Both the position numbers and the translations under genes were made by a program. From Ctena decussata (taxonomy: Eukaryota > Mollusca > Bivalvia > Lucinida > Lucinidae), in the NCBI GenBank assembly GCA_963989385.1, contig OZ022510.1, positions 30,013,448 through 30,077,447 of the forward strand: DNA of 64,000 nt. The letters run 5' to 3'. Below are positions 1 to 10,796 of this stretch, piece after piece. Under the pieces are notes generated by a model. The model had not been told where the DNA came from and did no database searches. It saw nothing but the letters and a program-made list of their open reading frames with translations. How positions within the stretch are numbered: the first letter of the stretch is position 1; every line of letters begins with the position of its first letter.

Positions 1-350
1 TTTCAAATGTCAAGCTAATCAGCTTGGAGGACAGTAATTCTATGTTATAAGCCTAGCACTTGCAATCTAATGGAAACAAACAGATTAATTTCAGTATTTT
101 GCATTCCGAAACCTAAGTTGTAAGATGAGTTTACACTTAGATGTCGGACGTATGTCATCAAGAATGTATGTTAATTAGTCGGTCATGTCACATGCTAAAT
201 CTCTTGACTCGAAAGTACGAGTATCTATCAAAAAAAAGGTGGCTTGCGCTAGCAAATGTAGTCATGCGCTAAGGTGGCTGCTTTGAAATTCTGACAACCC
301 TTTACGCCCTGGTCATACGTTACATAAATATGTTTATTATACTTCAATAT
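1..350. other. Unassigned intergenic or intronic DNA
   Basis: No gene, repeat copy or structure is recognised here. It is AT-rich single-copy-looking sequence up to the first MITE. Confidence 0.4.
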
Positions 351-645
351 TTAGTGGATCTTACACCAGTGGCCATTTCATTTGAAATTTATAAAACGAG
401 CCTTCGGCGAGTTTCGTAAATTTCATATGAAATGACCACGCGTGTAAGATTCTGTTTATCATATGACCCTAAAATGGGATTATATCGCCTATGGACTGAG
501 CATTATTTCAATAAGACAACGCATTGTTGACACGGACGTTGTCAATGACATTACGACGTTATGAATACGCGCCAAAGTGTTATTACACGTATGGCCATAC
601 GATTTTTATGACATGACGTTATCCACTGAATATTTATACTTGCCA
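351..645 (+). mobile_element. Family A hairpin-bearing MITE, copy 1
   Basis: A non-autonomous DNA element that recurs at 51177-51466 (minus) and, decayed, at 29264-29513 (minus). It opens with a GGATCTTACAC-type end. A near-perfect hairpin of about 60 bp follows at 375-435 (GAAATTTATAAAACGAG and its complement around CCTTCGGCGAG). Next comes AGATTCTGTTTATCATATGA and an ACGT-rich core. The 3' part matches the 51177 copy through ATGACATGACGTTATCCACTG; the last bases (GACGTCATATG) seen in that copy are missing here. It codes for nothing. Its ends resemble family B, so both probably used the same transposase. Confidence 0.7.
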
Positions 646-923
646 CTGACTTCCCAATAGTGAACCCTTAAGAGCAACTGGCTTCATACACCGATGAAGA
701 CCGATTGATCATGTGACGTTTTCGTCAAGTGACGTCTTATGTAAAGAAACGTCTTGATTGGTTCTTGTAACGTTTGATTGACGTCATGTCAGGGCGACGG
801 CTGTTTAACGTTATGACTGAACACGTCGTTACTAACTTTTCTTCGACTCATATTTTGCCTGTTCTACACTAAATTACCACGAAAACGGCACAGAGAGGTT
901 CACAAATAAAGTGTAAATATAAG
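646..923. other. ACGT-rich stretch with a CRE-like site
   Basis: No open reading frame. The stretch is rich in ACGT cores and contains a perfect TGACGTCA at 779-786 and an inverted CCAAT (GATTGGTT) about 25 bp before it. A similar CCAAT/TGACGTCA pairing occurs at 53650-53680. It may be regulatory or simply an outer part of a transposon, because family A is itself rich in ACGT motifs. Confidence 0.3.
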
Positions 924-1112
924 AATAAAAATTTGATTTTTCAGCGTTCATCGTGTGAAGAAGCCGGAGGTTGTCGCTAAAATTCTGCAAGAAGCGCTTT
1001 GCGCTTCATGGAATTTTAGCTAAATTCCACTGGCTTCGCGCTTCTTGTAGAATTTTAGCGACAACCTCTGGCTTCTTCACACGATGAACGCTGAAAAATC
1101 AAATTTTAATTC
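924..1112. repeat. Near-perfect 190-bp palindrome
   Basis: Two arms of about 85 bp are inverted around a short centre near 1016-1024. The left arm starts near AATTTGATTTTTCAGCG and the right arm ends CGCTGAAAAATCAAATTT. Within the arms, TTCATCGTGTGAAGAAGCC and GGCTTCTTCACACGATGAA match exactly. The size and form are those of a foldback MITE. No second copy is seen in this window. Confidence 0.8.
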
Positions 1113-1412
1113 ATAAATAACTGCGACGTCGAATGATAAAATCGTATTATCAAATCAAAAGGACGCATGCCCAATTTGACAGCAAATAAAATTTAAATTC
1201 ACAGTTTTAAAGGTTTCGTTGTTACTTCCTCTCCCCTTGAACCCCCCCCCCCCCCCCCACTGTTGTCAGATTATTCTCTTACCACGCTCACTTATCTCAT
1301 TTTCGCTGAACTCGCTTTAGCACCTGCCTTTGCGATATAGTTGTCCGGTTTTCCATATTTCCCGCTCGTCCGCCCACACGTTAGTTCGCATTTGCGTCGA
1401 CACTACTTGTTT
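1113..1412. other. Unassigned, with a poly-C run
   Basis: No gene seen. A run of 17 C lies at about 1243-1259; otherwise the sequence is unremarkable. Confidence 0.4.
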
Positions 1413-1735
1413 CAGGTAGATGGATTCTCCATAACTCTGTTTTTATTTGTTACAACAGAGTTATTATTCATGACGAAATTGGTCAACTGTGGAGTTGTAC
1501 AGATACATTACAATGTCTACCGTAAGGATCCTAAGGTTTCGGACAGATAGGTCTGTAAAAACAGTGCTAACCGAGATCAGACTGTTCCATAAGAAACAGT
1601 CTGATCAGGGTCTACACAGTTGCCATTCTGTCTGCGCATTTTTGTAGGCATTACTCTGTGGTAAAACCAGAATAACAGGAGAATAAATAGTAGGATAAGG
1701 ACTGGTTGTGTTTGCAGCAGGTGCAGAATGGGGTT
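1413..1735 (+). mobile_element. L transposon copy 1, left part (interrupted)
   Basis: This aligns base by base with 43194-43530, for example through TACCGTAAGGATCCTAAGG and GGCTGTGTTTGCAGCAGGTG-type blocks. It stops near 1735, and the alignment resumes at 4262-4753. The whole L element is about 850 bp, with short terminal inverted repeats of the TTAAGGTRGACG type (clear in copy 2). Short reading frames on both strands here are not conserved as protein in copy 2. It is a non-autonomous DNA transposon of unknown superfamily, split by the pearl-like element that follows. Confidence 0.75.
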
Positions 1736-1865
1736 TGTCTGCTCTTTGTTTTGTTTTGTTTTCGATCTATCATGTTTTTATACCCGCGCCACGAAGAACG
1801 GAGGGGCATATAGTTTTGCCCTTGTCCGTCCGTACGTTCGTCCATCAGTCCGTCCATCCGTCACA

Positions 1866-2270
1866 CTTTGTAATACTGTTCTTGTCTCCGCAACTGCTCC
1901 TACAATATTTAATGCAGGGAGTTTAAATTTACAACACAGTTCAGACATGCATTGAACATGTGCATAAAGGAAACAGAACTTTGATTCAGGTCTTTATTGC
2001 AGAATTATGTCCCCTTGAATAACATATATATTTTGACCATATTTCACATTTGTAGTACTGTTTCTGTCTCCGCAACTAATTCTACAGTATTTGATGCAGG
2101 GAGTTGAAACTTGCGACACAGTTCAGACATGCATTGAACATGTGCATAAAGGAAACAGAACTTTGGTGTAGGTCTTAATTGCAGAATTATGTCCCCTTGA
2201 ATAACATACATATTTTGACCATATTTTACACTTGTAGCACTGTTCTTGTCTCCGCATTTTCTCATACAAT
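1866..2270 (+). repeat. Tandem repeat, 182-bp unit
   Basis: TTCAGACATGCATTGAACAT recurs at 1940 and 2122, and AATTATGTCCCCTTGAAT at 2004 and 2185, a period of 182 bp. A third unit continues at 3116-3258 beyond the inserted TIR transposon. The small reading frames over the array are products of the repeat. Confidence 0.85.
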
Positions 2271-3115
2271 ATCACCGTCTATCATCACCACCGGAAATAG
2301 CTTACCATCGAATCGAAAGTGGAAGACACCAGTGAGTTTGAAGCCTTTATTTACGATTTCTTCTTTGTTACTGCATAATCAATTTATATTAAGGTACATC
2401 AAGAACAGGTTGTTTTTGTTAGTTTTCATGTTTATTGTGGTCTGTAGGTTGGCATTGGTTTTATTACACACTTTTATCGATGCTTGGTACTGCCTGAGAA
2501 TTGATGCTTTCGCAAAAAGAACTTTCGATTTTATGATTACATCAATATCTTGACAAACAAGTTGTATTATCTGCTTTAATTAGCAACTAACACTATATAT
2601 GTCTTTTGTGTGGTATCAATATAATAATTTAATAGCTACAATTGGTGATAAACATGAACAGTTGTGTACGGCGAATGGTTGTGTATTTGTTTTTCTTCTA
2701 TTCGCCGTACAACGTGTAAATTGTCATTCAGGTAATAATTGGCTTAACCACTACATTTCGGCTGAAATTCTGGTATATGCCATTGTTTCCTTAAACACTG
2801 TTGCTTAAAATGGCCAGATCTGCAAAAGAAACTCACAAATGTCCGGGGAGAAAGCAGTGAAAAAGTTACAATGTACTTTGTCTTCGGTACCAGCCATCGG
2901 TTTTTCCTTTCATACCAAACATTTAACAAGTATTTATCTAAATATTTACTAAATAGATAAGATGACTGTATCCACTAGTGGTGTGTACTAATGTAATTAT
3001 GAAACAGTAATACATTACCAATAAAATATGTCATTTTCGACAAGCACCCTAACGCGCGTTTCTTTCACTTTCGATTCGCTGGTAAGCTATTTCCGGTGGT
3101 GATGATGGACGGTGA
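2271..3115. mobile_element. 845-bp TIR transposon inside a tandem unit
   Basis: The ends are inverted repeats of about 49 bp: CACCGTCTATCATCACCACC at 2271 against GGTGGTGATGATGGACGGTG ending at 3115, with about two mismatches over 49. The flanking sequence is one tandem unit split in two, so the empty site can be read from its neighbours. Flanks AATAT (left) and AGTAT (right) suggest a 5-bp target duplication with one change. A 124-codon frame running in from the left flank and a 69-codon frame inside show no transposase motif. An internal inverted repeat (GTACGGCGAAT with ATTCGCCGTAC) lies at about 2666-2712. It is non-autonomous and its superfamily is not assigned. Confidence 0.85.
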
Positions 3116-3258
3116 GTATAAGATGCAGGGAGTTGAAATTTGCAGCACAGTTCAGACATGCATTGAAAATGTGCATAAAGGAAACAGAATTTTTATTTAG
3201 GTTATATTGCAGAATTATGTCCCCTTGAATGACATACATATTTGGACCATATTTCAGT

Positions 3259-4060
3259 GCCTTATATACAAGCTCACCTTTTGTTGTGGCTCTAGCGGCC
3301 TCATTTATCAACTTATTTTGATATAAGTTCACGGCTATATTGAGTATGACAATACCTCGAACACCTTTGCATTTCAGGTTGGAAGAATCAAGGTAAGGTC
3401 ACAGTAACTGTTACTATTTTCCGAAAAACTTGGGCATCGCTCTAGCGCTTTTATTTATGGATCAATTTTGATATAACTTCACAAAAATGTTAAGTATGAC
3501 AATATCTTGAATAAATTACCATTTCAGAACTGCAGGTTCAAGGTCATGGTCACAGTCGCTATTTTACAAAAAAATCTTTTATCATCCCTCTAGCCCTTTC
3601 TTCATTGACAAATTTTGATGTAACGTCACCTAAATGTTTAGTGTGACAATATCTTGGAAAATTTTGCGATCCAGAATTTTAGGGTCAAGGTCAAGTCACG
3701 GTTGCTATTTTTTAGAAAATACGTTGTCATCCCTCTGGAATGATTTTGACAAAGCTTTACACAAATGTTTAGCATGGCAATACCTTGAACAAATTTACGT
3801 TTCAGCATTGTCGGTCCAAGGTCAAGGTCACAGATGCTATTATAGGTACATGTAAAACTTTGTCAAGGTTCTAGCTTTATTTGTTAACTGATTTTGATAT
3901 AACTTCACACAAATATTAAGTATGACAATATCTTATTCAAGTTCACCTTTCAGGGTTGAAGAGCCAAGGTCAAGGTCACAGTTGCTTTTTTTTTTAGAAA
4001 AAAATTGTCATCCCTGGAGCACCTTTATTATTGACAAATTTTGATATAATTTCACACAGA
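3259..4060 (+). repeat. Tandem repeat, ~145-bp unit with AAGGTCA motifs
   Basis: About five or six diverged units repeat TTTTGATATAACTTCACA, then TATGACAATATCTTGAA, then CAAGGTCAAGGTCACAG, at about 135-150 bp spacing. The AAGGTCA direct motifs (near 3538, 3683, 3819 and 3966) look like extended nuclear-receptor half-sites. Whether they are ever bound is unknown. Confidence 0.75.
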
Positions 4061-4151
4061 TACCTCTTAATACATTACTCATCTAGTGAGGCATATGGCG
4101 GGGGCATTCATCACCTTTAGTGATTGTCCAGTTTTTTCTTTTCTTTCTCCA

Positions 4152-4225
4152 TCTGTCTAAGAGACGGCTAGATATAGACTGGAATTCTTATAGAGCCGTT
4201 AAATAAAAAACAAACACCCAATCAG
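4152..4225 (+). repeat. Short dispersed repeat M, copy 1
   Basis: The core is gagacGGCTagatATAGACTGgaa, then a GAGCCGTTAAA block. Related copies are at 5898, 25926, 35262 (plus) and 51519 (minus). The minus copy ends in a degenerate CAAT tail (GATTGATTG in the plus sense). This would fit the 3' part of a SINE or LINE. Confidence 0.55.
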
Positions 4226-4261
4226 CTATTCAAGGGAATTAACTGCAACATTACTTCTGCC

Positions 4262-4753
4262 AGTTTCTCAGATTGTGGGATATTTTTGAACTTTAACACT
4301 GTTTTGCCATGAAGCAAAACGGTGATATTTTTGTCTTATTCTGTAATATACAATGTAACTCTTACTGAAAAAAAAATATGCATAAGCTTACCCTATCAAT
4401 TAAATATATTTTTCATGAATATTTTCATGAAATTCTATTTTCTTGCATTTTTTAAAAAATAAAAAAAAATACTTATAATAAAGATAAATGTATTTTTTTC
4501 ACCATTTTTTTCAGAGCTTCTATACTACAGATTATATGAATTGCAGAAATGAAAGTGCATTCGTGTGCTAGAGATACGAATTTAAATGCAAAATGTGTAA
4601 AAACGTATGTAGAAATATAATTTTATTTTAGAAAAACGAAACGGTGAATTTGTGTTTCTTATCCAAATGTTTTATAAAATTTTGGGTTATTCAGCTGGTA
4701 TAATGTTTTGAGATCCCCGCCAATATTTCTATTCAGTATCCAGTTACCTTAAG
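4262..4753 (+). mobile_element. L transposon copy 1, right part
   Basis: This resumes the alignment to copy 2 (43545-44037): GATATTTTTGAACTTTAACA, AAACGGTGAAATTTG-type blocks, GAAATGAAAGTGCATTC, and CCCCGCCAATATTTCTATTC. It ends at CAGTTACCTTAAG. Together with 1413-1735 it makes a complete L of about 815 bp once the insertion is set aside. Confidence 0.75.
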
Positions 4754-5897
4754 TTTATTCAAAGAACGCCTTCTCTGAAACCAATGCACATTGGTTCTCA
4801 AATTTTACATACAGCATAACCAGACAGCAAGATTTCATAACATTAAATTGAGCCAGTTCGAAAAATAACGTCACCGCTGTTTCCCTAAACGACCACATCA
4901 ATATTTTCTCCGGAACCACTTGATAAATTTGGCTGAAATGTTTCATGGAACATAAGTGTGACCTTGGTTTACCAAATATTTATAGTGAGAAAATCTATTT
5001 TCTGTTAACGAGTCCAGTTTCGCCGATATGCCAAAAGCTCTAGAATCGCACGACGGATTTGGGTCAAATTTAACCAGAATTATCCATATATAAAGTTCTT
5101 TCAAATGCATGTAAACTGACCACCCAAGGCGGCCATCGGGTGGCGTTACTAAAAATGGTAAAACATGACAATGAAAATATCAGAAGAACCAGGAATGGAT
5201 TAAAACCAAACTTTGTGTCAGAGTAATTCTTCCCACTTTGTGTCAAAGTAATCCGTGTTATCGAATCCTTTCATATTATTGCTGTATGAATTGATCGTGT
5301 ATGTTTATATGATGAATAAAATACTGTATAAACTGATTCCTGCATGGAACTATTTGAGTTTTGGTAAACGAAAATCCAAGATGGCAAACAGCTATTGGTA
5401 CTAAAGGTAACTACAAGCAAGAAACTGACATTATCTCTAGAACCGCTGAATGGGTTTTGATTACTATTTTGTCACAATAATCCTTATAAAATGGTTCCTC
5501 ACAGTTTGCTACGATAACTCAAATATTTTACATGACCTTTGATCTGCTTAGATGATTAAATGGATATCAAAGTCAATGACATTTAGTTCTGATGCTGTCT
5601 CAATTAACATGATTCTGCTCAAGTGAATTAATTGATAAAAAGTCAATGCATTCAGGTCTGCTGCACTTTATTTTAGCCTGAATTAAGAGGAAGATTCTAT
5701 TGAAAATAATGTTAAGATGAGTAATATTTCAAAGGTTTGATTATAAATAAAGCCTCGATATGTCTCCTAGAAGAGCTAATTGCCTATCATCAGCATTAAT
5801 ATCATTGTATTAAAGGTTTTATTACCTCGAAATTACAGACGTATAATGTATCTTACAACGGATAATTTATTTAAGTCTATTACGATAATAATGTAGA
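4754..5897. other. Unassigned
   Basis: No gene or recognised repeat. The sequence is AT-rich, with no frame above about 63 codons. Confidence 0.4.
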
Positions 5898-5968
5898 AAG
5901 GGCATTGGGAGACGTCCCGCTATAGACTGAAATGGTGTTTCAAAGGGCTGTTAAACCCCAATCAAAAA
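5898..5968 (+). repeat. Short dispersed repeat M, copy 2
   Basis: GGGAGACGTCCCGCTATAGA followed by a CAAAGGGCTGTTAAACCCC block, matching the other M copies. Confidence 0.55.
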
Positions 5969-7160
5969 GGGCATTCACCTAACAGGATTTTTATCATCTC
6001 ATGATGCGCATTCTCATGAAACCAACACTGTTCATTCGAAAATACACTGTGGCGCATCGACCTTTTGTATTATGCGCATTATGAAATTGCGTCGTCTCTT
6101 TTAATATGTAGATTTCTTAGTGCACCATTCAAGGTCTGTTTGTTTAATACAAAGGACTTCTATGATTCAGGCGTGAATTTTCCCCATGATTAAAACGTTA
6201 TACGGATCACTCTCTTGTGCTTTGCATTTATGACTATGACATGTAACATGCATGACAAATGAATTTTCAAGTGTTTCTGTCCATGTAAAGTATGTTAAAC
6301 ATACATTGACGTTGACGTCATCGTTGAGATAAATTGTAAATTATCTTCAAAATAATCGCTGAAATAATGATTTATTGTATACATTTCACCGTTTTTTGAC
6401 TTACATTACTTACATAACAGACAACACTGGATAGTTTTGACCAATTGCATGTGACCTTGACCTCATTTCAAGGTCATGGTTCACAATATAATCCTTGAAG
6501 ATCACTGTGCTACTGTTGACCATTCTTCTTCCTTGGCTTACTGAGTATCGTTCCCCCCACCCCCACCCCGTGACCCAGCTTCCCACTCATATATATTGCG
6601 TACTTGCATCGCATAAGTCTGCTGCATAAAGGAAAAGCTGGGTCACGGGGGGGGGGGGGAAAGTACTTGTATTTTAGTTATAGTGAAGCGTTCGCTTTTG
6701 ACCGCTTTGACCGGAAGTATAAATATGGTTTTGCAAGTTTAAATGCCAGTCAAGCGTAGCAAGAGGAAATTCATTGCTTTGTATTGTGATATGCTTGTAT
6801 TTGACAAAAATGTAAGGAATGACTGACTGACTTCAATATTTTTATTACCTCAAACAATGAGGCATGCAAAAACCTTGAAATTAGGGTAGGTGGGGTCAGA
6901 CTGGATTATCTCCCCATGTCTTTGGGTATGAATCACAAATGATCTGATTTCACACGGTTTACATATTTGTGGAAGCGCTGCTAAGAAACATTTGCACACT
7001 TTATACTTTTGAAAATTCGGACCTGTCGCGCCGGTCTAATGGGGAGAATCCTCGCCTTAATCATAGAAGTCCTTTATATGATGCTTATGCGAACTAGCTC
7101 TTAAAGTCAGTCAACAAACTTTTTGTGCCCCCTTAATCAAATAGTAAAGAAATTTTAAAT
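5969..7160. other. Unassigned, with one TIR structure
   Basis: No gene seen. A small inverted-repeat structure lies at 6552-6660. A TGACCTTGACC block and its inverted CAAGGTCA lie near 6452-6475. Confidence 0.4.
6552..6660. repeat. Short element with 16-bp inverted ends
   Basis: CCCCGTGACCCAGCTT at about 6565 is matched by AAGCTGGGTCACGGGG ending near 6650. A C-rich tract lies on the left and a G run on the right, with about 55 bp of spacer. It is probably a tiny foldback element or a decayed MITE. Confidence 0.65.
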
Positions 7161-7508
7161 AGAGGATCTTACACGAGTGCTCATGTATTATTGAATTTAT
7201 TAAACGAGTTGGGGGGAAAAGATAAGATGCGAGGCTCTGCCGAGAATCTTATCGTTTTCACTAACGAGTTTAATAAATTCAATAATACAGGAGCACGAAT
7301 GCAAGATTCTATTTATCATATGACACATAAATCGCATTTTATGAGCAAATTTTGCATATAAAAAACGTCACGATTTCGCCATTAGAAAACGCGGCGGTTA
7401 ATGGACGTCGACGTATAACGTTACGACGTAATTTGCATATTCAATCCACTAGTGGATTATCGTTTTTAATGCATGGCTTTATTACACTCTCAGATGCGAC
7501 GTCATATG
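7161..7508 (+). mobile_element. Family B MITE, copy 1
   Basis: A 348-bp element starting AGAGGATCTTACACGAGTG and ending GACGTCATATG. It has an internal hairpin (GAATTTATTAAACGAGTTGG and its complement around a GCGAGGCTCTGCCGAG centre). The block AATCCACTAGTGGATTATCG is itself palindromic. Other copies are at 8379, 13790 (minus) and 46885. Confidence 0.85.
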
Positions 7509-8378
7509 TTAAATAGCATATGTGGAAATTTTTGTCTCTTGATGAACCGTCTCATCTTTCCTAGGTTTCAAATCCAACGCTCCTAGTTGATATGATGAAA
7601 GGTTTTCAGCTTCCAAGGGAGGCTCCACGCTAATACGCTAGTGCATTTTGTAATTTTGTGTTTTTGCCAAATTATCTGCATATAACATAAAAATCAATGT
7701 TAACTGCGTACAGATGTAGTAATGTGAAATCTGTTAGGGAATAACCAGACTTCCACTCTATGGGTAAAACACATGATGGTTCGCATTATCAAGCTGCCCC
7801 GATAGCATCTCTCGTGAGAGACGAAAACTGTAAGCAGCTTTACTTGGAGATCTGTTTTGCCCATTAGAAATTCATTTTCATGCTTGTGCCCACTAATTGC
7901 AGCTGTCAGTAAATGATCTAAGGAAATCGTAAACATGATTGTTATATTTTGTGAATGGCACATTGAGTACCCCGATATTAATCCTGATACTGACAGATCG
8001 CTTCTGCACATTTTGATATGCATATCAACACAAATATGCTATGTCAGCTATGTTCGTATCGCACGCACTTTCATTTCTCCTATAGTAATGAGTCACTAAG
8101 TATAAAACAGTCCAATTAATGGTGTCTCTTCTAGTTTGCCTCCCTTTTCCATGGGGGCGGGGGGGGGGGATAACCTTTTCATGGAAAGAAATAAGTGTCC
8201 CCTAGGAAATTCAGACCCATTTTGGAATGGCACTGTCATGCACAGAAGCAAACGGGAAGTCCTAAATTTTCTTCCCCGTTGCAAAAGTATTGGAACAAAC
8301 ATAGAAGTTTACTTATTTTCCTCAAGCGTCAACATTTTATAATGCATTACGCATAGCAAACTGGACCCATGCATATAT
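7509..8378. other. Unassigned spacer between two B copies
   Basis: No gene is supported. A 107-codon minus-strand frame at 7700-8023 shows no recognisable domain. A G run lies at about 8158-8169. Confidence 0.35.
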
Positions 8379-8724
8379 AGAGGATCTTACATGAGTGTTC
8401 ATGTATTATTGAATTTATTAAACGAGTTGGGGAAAAAGATAAGATGCGAGGCTTTGCCGAGCATCTTATCGGTTTTCCCCAACGAGTTTAATAAATTCAA
8501 TAATACAGGAGCACGAATGCAAGATTCTATTTATCATATGAGATTAAAATCGCATTTTATCAGCAGAATTTGCACTAAAACGTCACGATTTCGCCATTAG
8601 AAAACGCGACGTTTTTATGGACGTCAACGTATAATGTTACGACGTAATTTACATATTTAATCCACTAGTGGATTATCGCATTTAATGCATGGCTTTATTA
8701 CACTCTCAGATGCGACGTCATATG
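8379..8724 (+). mobile_element. Family B MITE, copy 2
   Basis: Very close to copy 1, in direct orientation 1.2 kb away, with the same ends and hairpin. A 69-codon frame at 8391-8600 is matched by a similar frame in the 46885 copy. That is only because the DNA is repeated, so it is not a conserved gene. Confidence 0.85.
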
Positions 8725-9565
8725 ATAAAATTAAGTTAAACATTCATTAGCACTGAAGACTATATCATATATCAGCCACCGCAAAACCCGATGTTTGATC
8801 ATTGGTGGCGCTTTGAATTAAAGTCTGGAAAGTTATTCCGAGAAACGCTAAAACAAAGCATATTCACCAGATATTTGAAATGGACCGGTCCGTTCCGTTG
8901 GTAAGAAAAGTCTCATACGTGATAAGGGTCCAAGATAAGCCATGTTTTTAGAATATGTATCACACCAGCTTTTAAATATTTTGAGTTCTTACTGTTTAAA
9001 CCATGCACAGCCAAATAAGAGTTTCGTACTGTCTGACCTTACTGTACCTTGCTATTGAAATTGAACCTAGAATCAATTAGATTTAAACAAAAACTCAGTA
9101 TTAGTTATGCGATACAGATTTGCGTTTAGCGTTATAGAGATATACGCCCTTATTGTTTTTTATCGGTGAAAATGATTATTGCGTACGGCTGTTCACTATT
9201 TTTATTTCATTAAACTTCTACTCGTAAGCGTTTCATTTTATTCTTTTTTGGGATGCATCTGTAAATGCTATCATTGATTAATATTGGAATGGAATGAAAG
9301 GTTATAAATCTTTATTTCAGTATATTTTAAAACGTGTTTTTGCTTAATACTGTAAATCATACCTTTCTTGCAGGTCGGGATTAGATGTTTGTTTGTTTGT
9401 TTGTCCTATATTTAGTAGCGGACAGCCATTTTTAATAATGGCCAAACCTAAAGTTTTGGTAATTTAAAAGTCCTGGATCTAAGTCTTAGAACCATGGATG
9501 CATTGGTTTCAGATTATTAGACGTTTGAGCAAGTGTTTACAGACGGACGATGAAGTGATTATATA
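8725..9565. other. Unassigned
   Basis: No gene or repeat copy recognised, apart from a short GTTT microsatellite near 9389-9403. Confidence 0.4.
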
Positions 9566-9803
9566 TGAGCCGCGACACGACAAAACCAACAATGTGGTTG
9601 TGCATCCTGCGAAGACTCAGATCAGCCTGGGCATCCGCCCGGTCTGATCAGAATTTTCACTGTCCGCATAGAGGTAGCTTAGACCCTTAGCTACCCTTTA
9701 AGCGCTTAGCGAAAATTTTGAGCGGACCAGGCGGATGCCCAGGCTGATCTGAGTCTGCGCTGGGCGCAAAACCACATTGTTGGTTTTCTCGTGTCGCGGC
9801 TCA
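9566..9803. mobile_element. Family C palindromic MITE, copy 1
   Basis: About 240 bp, almost wholly palindromic: TGAGCCGCGACACGACAAAA at one end and CTCGTGTCGCGGCTCA at the other. Inner arms repeat CAGATCAGCCTGGGCATCCG and its complement. The centre is close to CTTAGCTACCCTTTAAGCGC. The flanks are ATATA/TATAT, compatible with a TA target. Fourteen more copies follow in the window. Confidence 0.9.
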
Positions 9804-9912
9804 TATATACTATTCAAAGGTTCTGTTTTATTGAGCTAAAGTGGCGAAGCGTATTAAAGTTAAAGGCCGTAGTATCACACTCTTTTGACTCTTCAATCTT
9901 AAATTCATAATT

Positions 9913-10150
9913 TGAGCCGCGACACGAGAAAACCAACAATGTGGTTGTGCGCCCAGCGCAGACTCAGATCAACCTGGGCATCCGACAAGTTTGACCAGAC
10001 TCTTCGTTAAGAGCTCAAATTGTAGCTAAGGGTCTAACCTACCTCCATGCGGACAGCGAAGACTCAGATCAGACTGGGCGGATGCCCAGGCTGATCTGAG
10101 TCTGCGCTGGGCGCACAATCACATTGTTGGTTTTGTCGTGTCGCGGCTCA
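9913..10150. mobile_element. Family C palindromic MITE, copy 2
   Basis: Full-length, with both TGAGCCGCGACACGAG-type ends intact. It lies only 110 bp from copy 1. The central strand order is reversed relative to copy 1 (the GTAGCTAAGGGTCTAACC orientation). Confidence 0.9.
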
Positions 10151-10796
10151 TTTAACATGCCCGTACAAGCTTTTCCTTTTTACAAGCACAATTCAGAGTT
10201 TGCAAAGAATCAGTATAATCTGATGTTGAAATCTTTGATCTAATGCTTAGTCATGGAACCAGTACGACTCGTATTTTGCAGGTCGAGTTACCTTGAAATC
10301 CTCTTTTTGCTACATTTTGTGTCGAATACTGGCTTTGTTCTACTTTTTCAAATTTCGAGCACTTTTTTACCAAAATGTTTTCTAAAGAGAACAATCAGAA
10401 ACCATATTCAACACACTTATGGATGTTGTGAATTTGTAAATCGTATTTTAATGTCAGAGCTAAAGACTCCTCTAAAATACATAAAAGTCACTGCTTGACA
10501 TCCCTGGTGACGTATTAACTTATACAGACTCAATAGCGCGGTATTATCAAACAATATCAACTCTTGACATTTATCACCGGAAATAAGATTGCTATTAGCA
10601 AAGCGGAGCTGGAATTTTTGTCTCCGTGAGTGGCAGGAAATTGATAAAGTGCTATTTACCAGAAACGGACGTTTCTGGATTTAATGTCACTCACAAGAGA
10701 ACAACGAAAATCGAACTTTGATCGGATAACATGAATTTAACCAGACTCTGAACAAACAAATTAGCTTGTTGTTGGTTAGACATGTACTTTCACATT
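10151..10796. other. Unassigned
   Basis: No supported gene. An 81-codon frame at 10253-10498 has no recognisable domain. Confidence 0.35.

Larger units (their letters stand above)
1775..4115 (+). mobile_element. Pearl-like element inserted in L
   Basis: It begins with an ACCCGCGCCA end, followed by a degenerate GTCCGTCC microsatellite (1828-1861). Two tandem arrays follow (182-bp units, then units of about 145 bp), and it ends with TGGCGGGGGCAT near 4093-4106. This hairpin/microsatellite/tandem-core order also occurs at 30301, 38473, 40366, 41619 and 63773. It matches the published description, from memory, of bivalve pearl elements, which have an (ACGG)n tract beside tandem units of about 160 bp. 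No protein is encoded. It interrupts L copy 1 and is itself interrupted at 2271-3115. Confidence 0.65.

Noticed and set aside
2179..2553. 124-codon ORF as a transposase of the 2271-3115 element
   Set aside because: The frame starts in the flanking tandem repeat, crosses the TIR boundary and shows no transposase motif.
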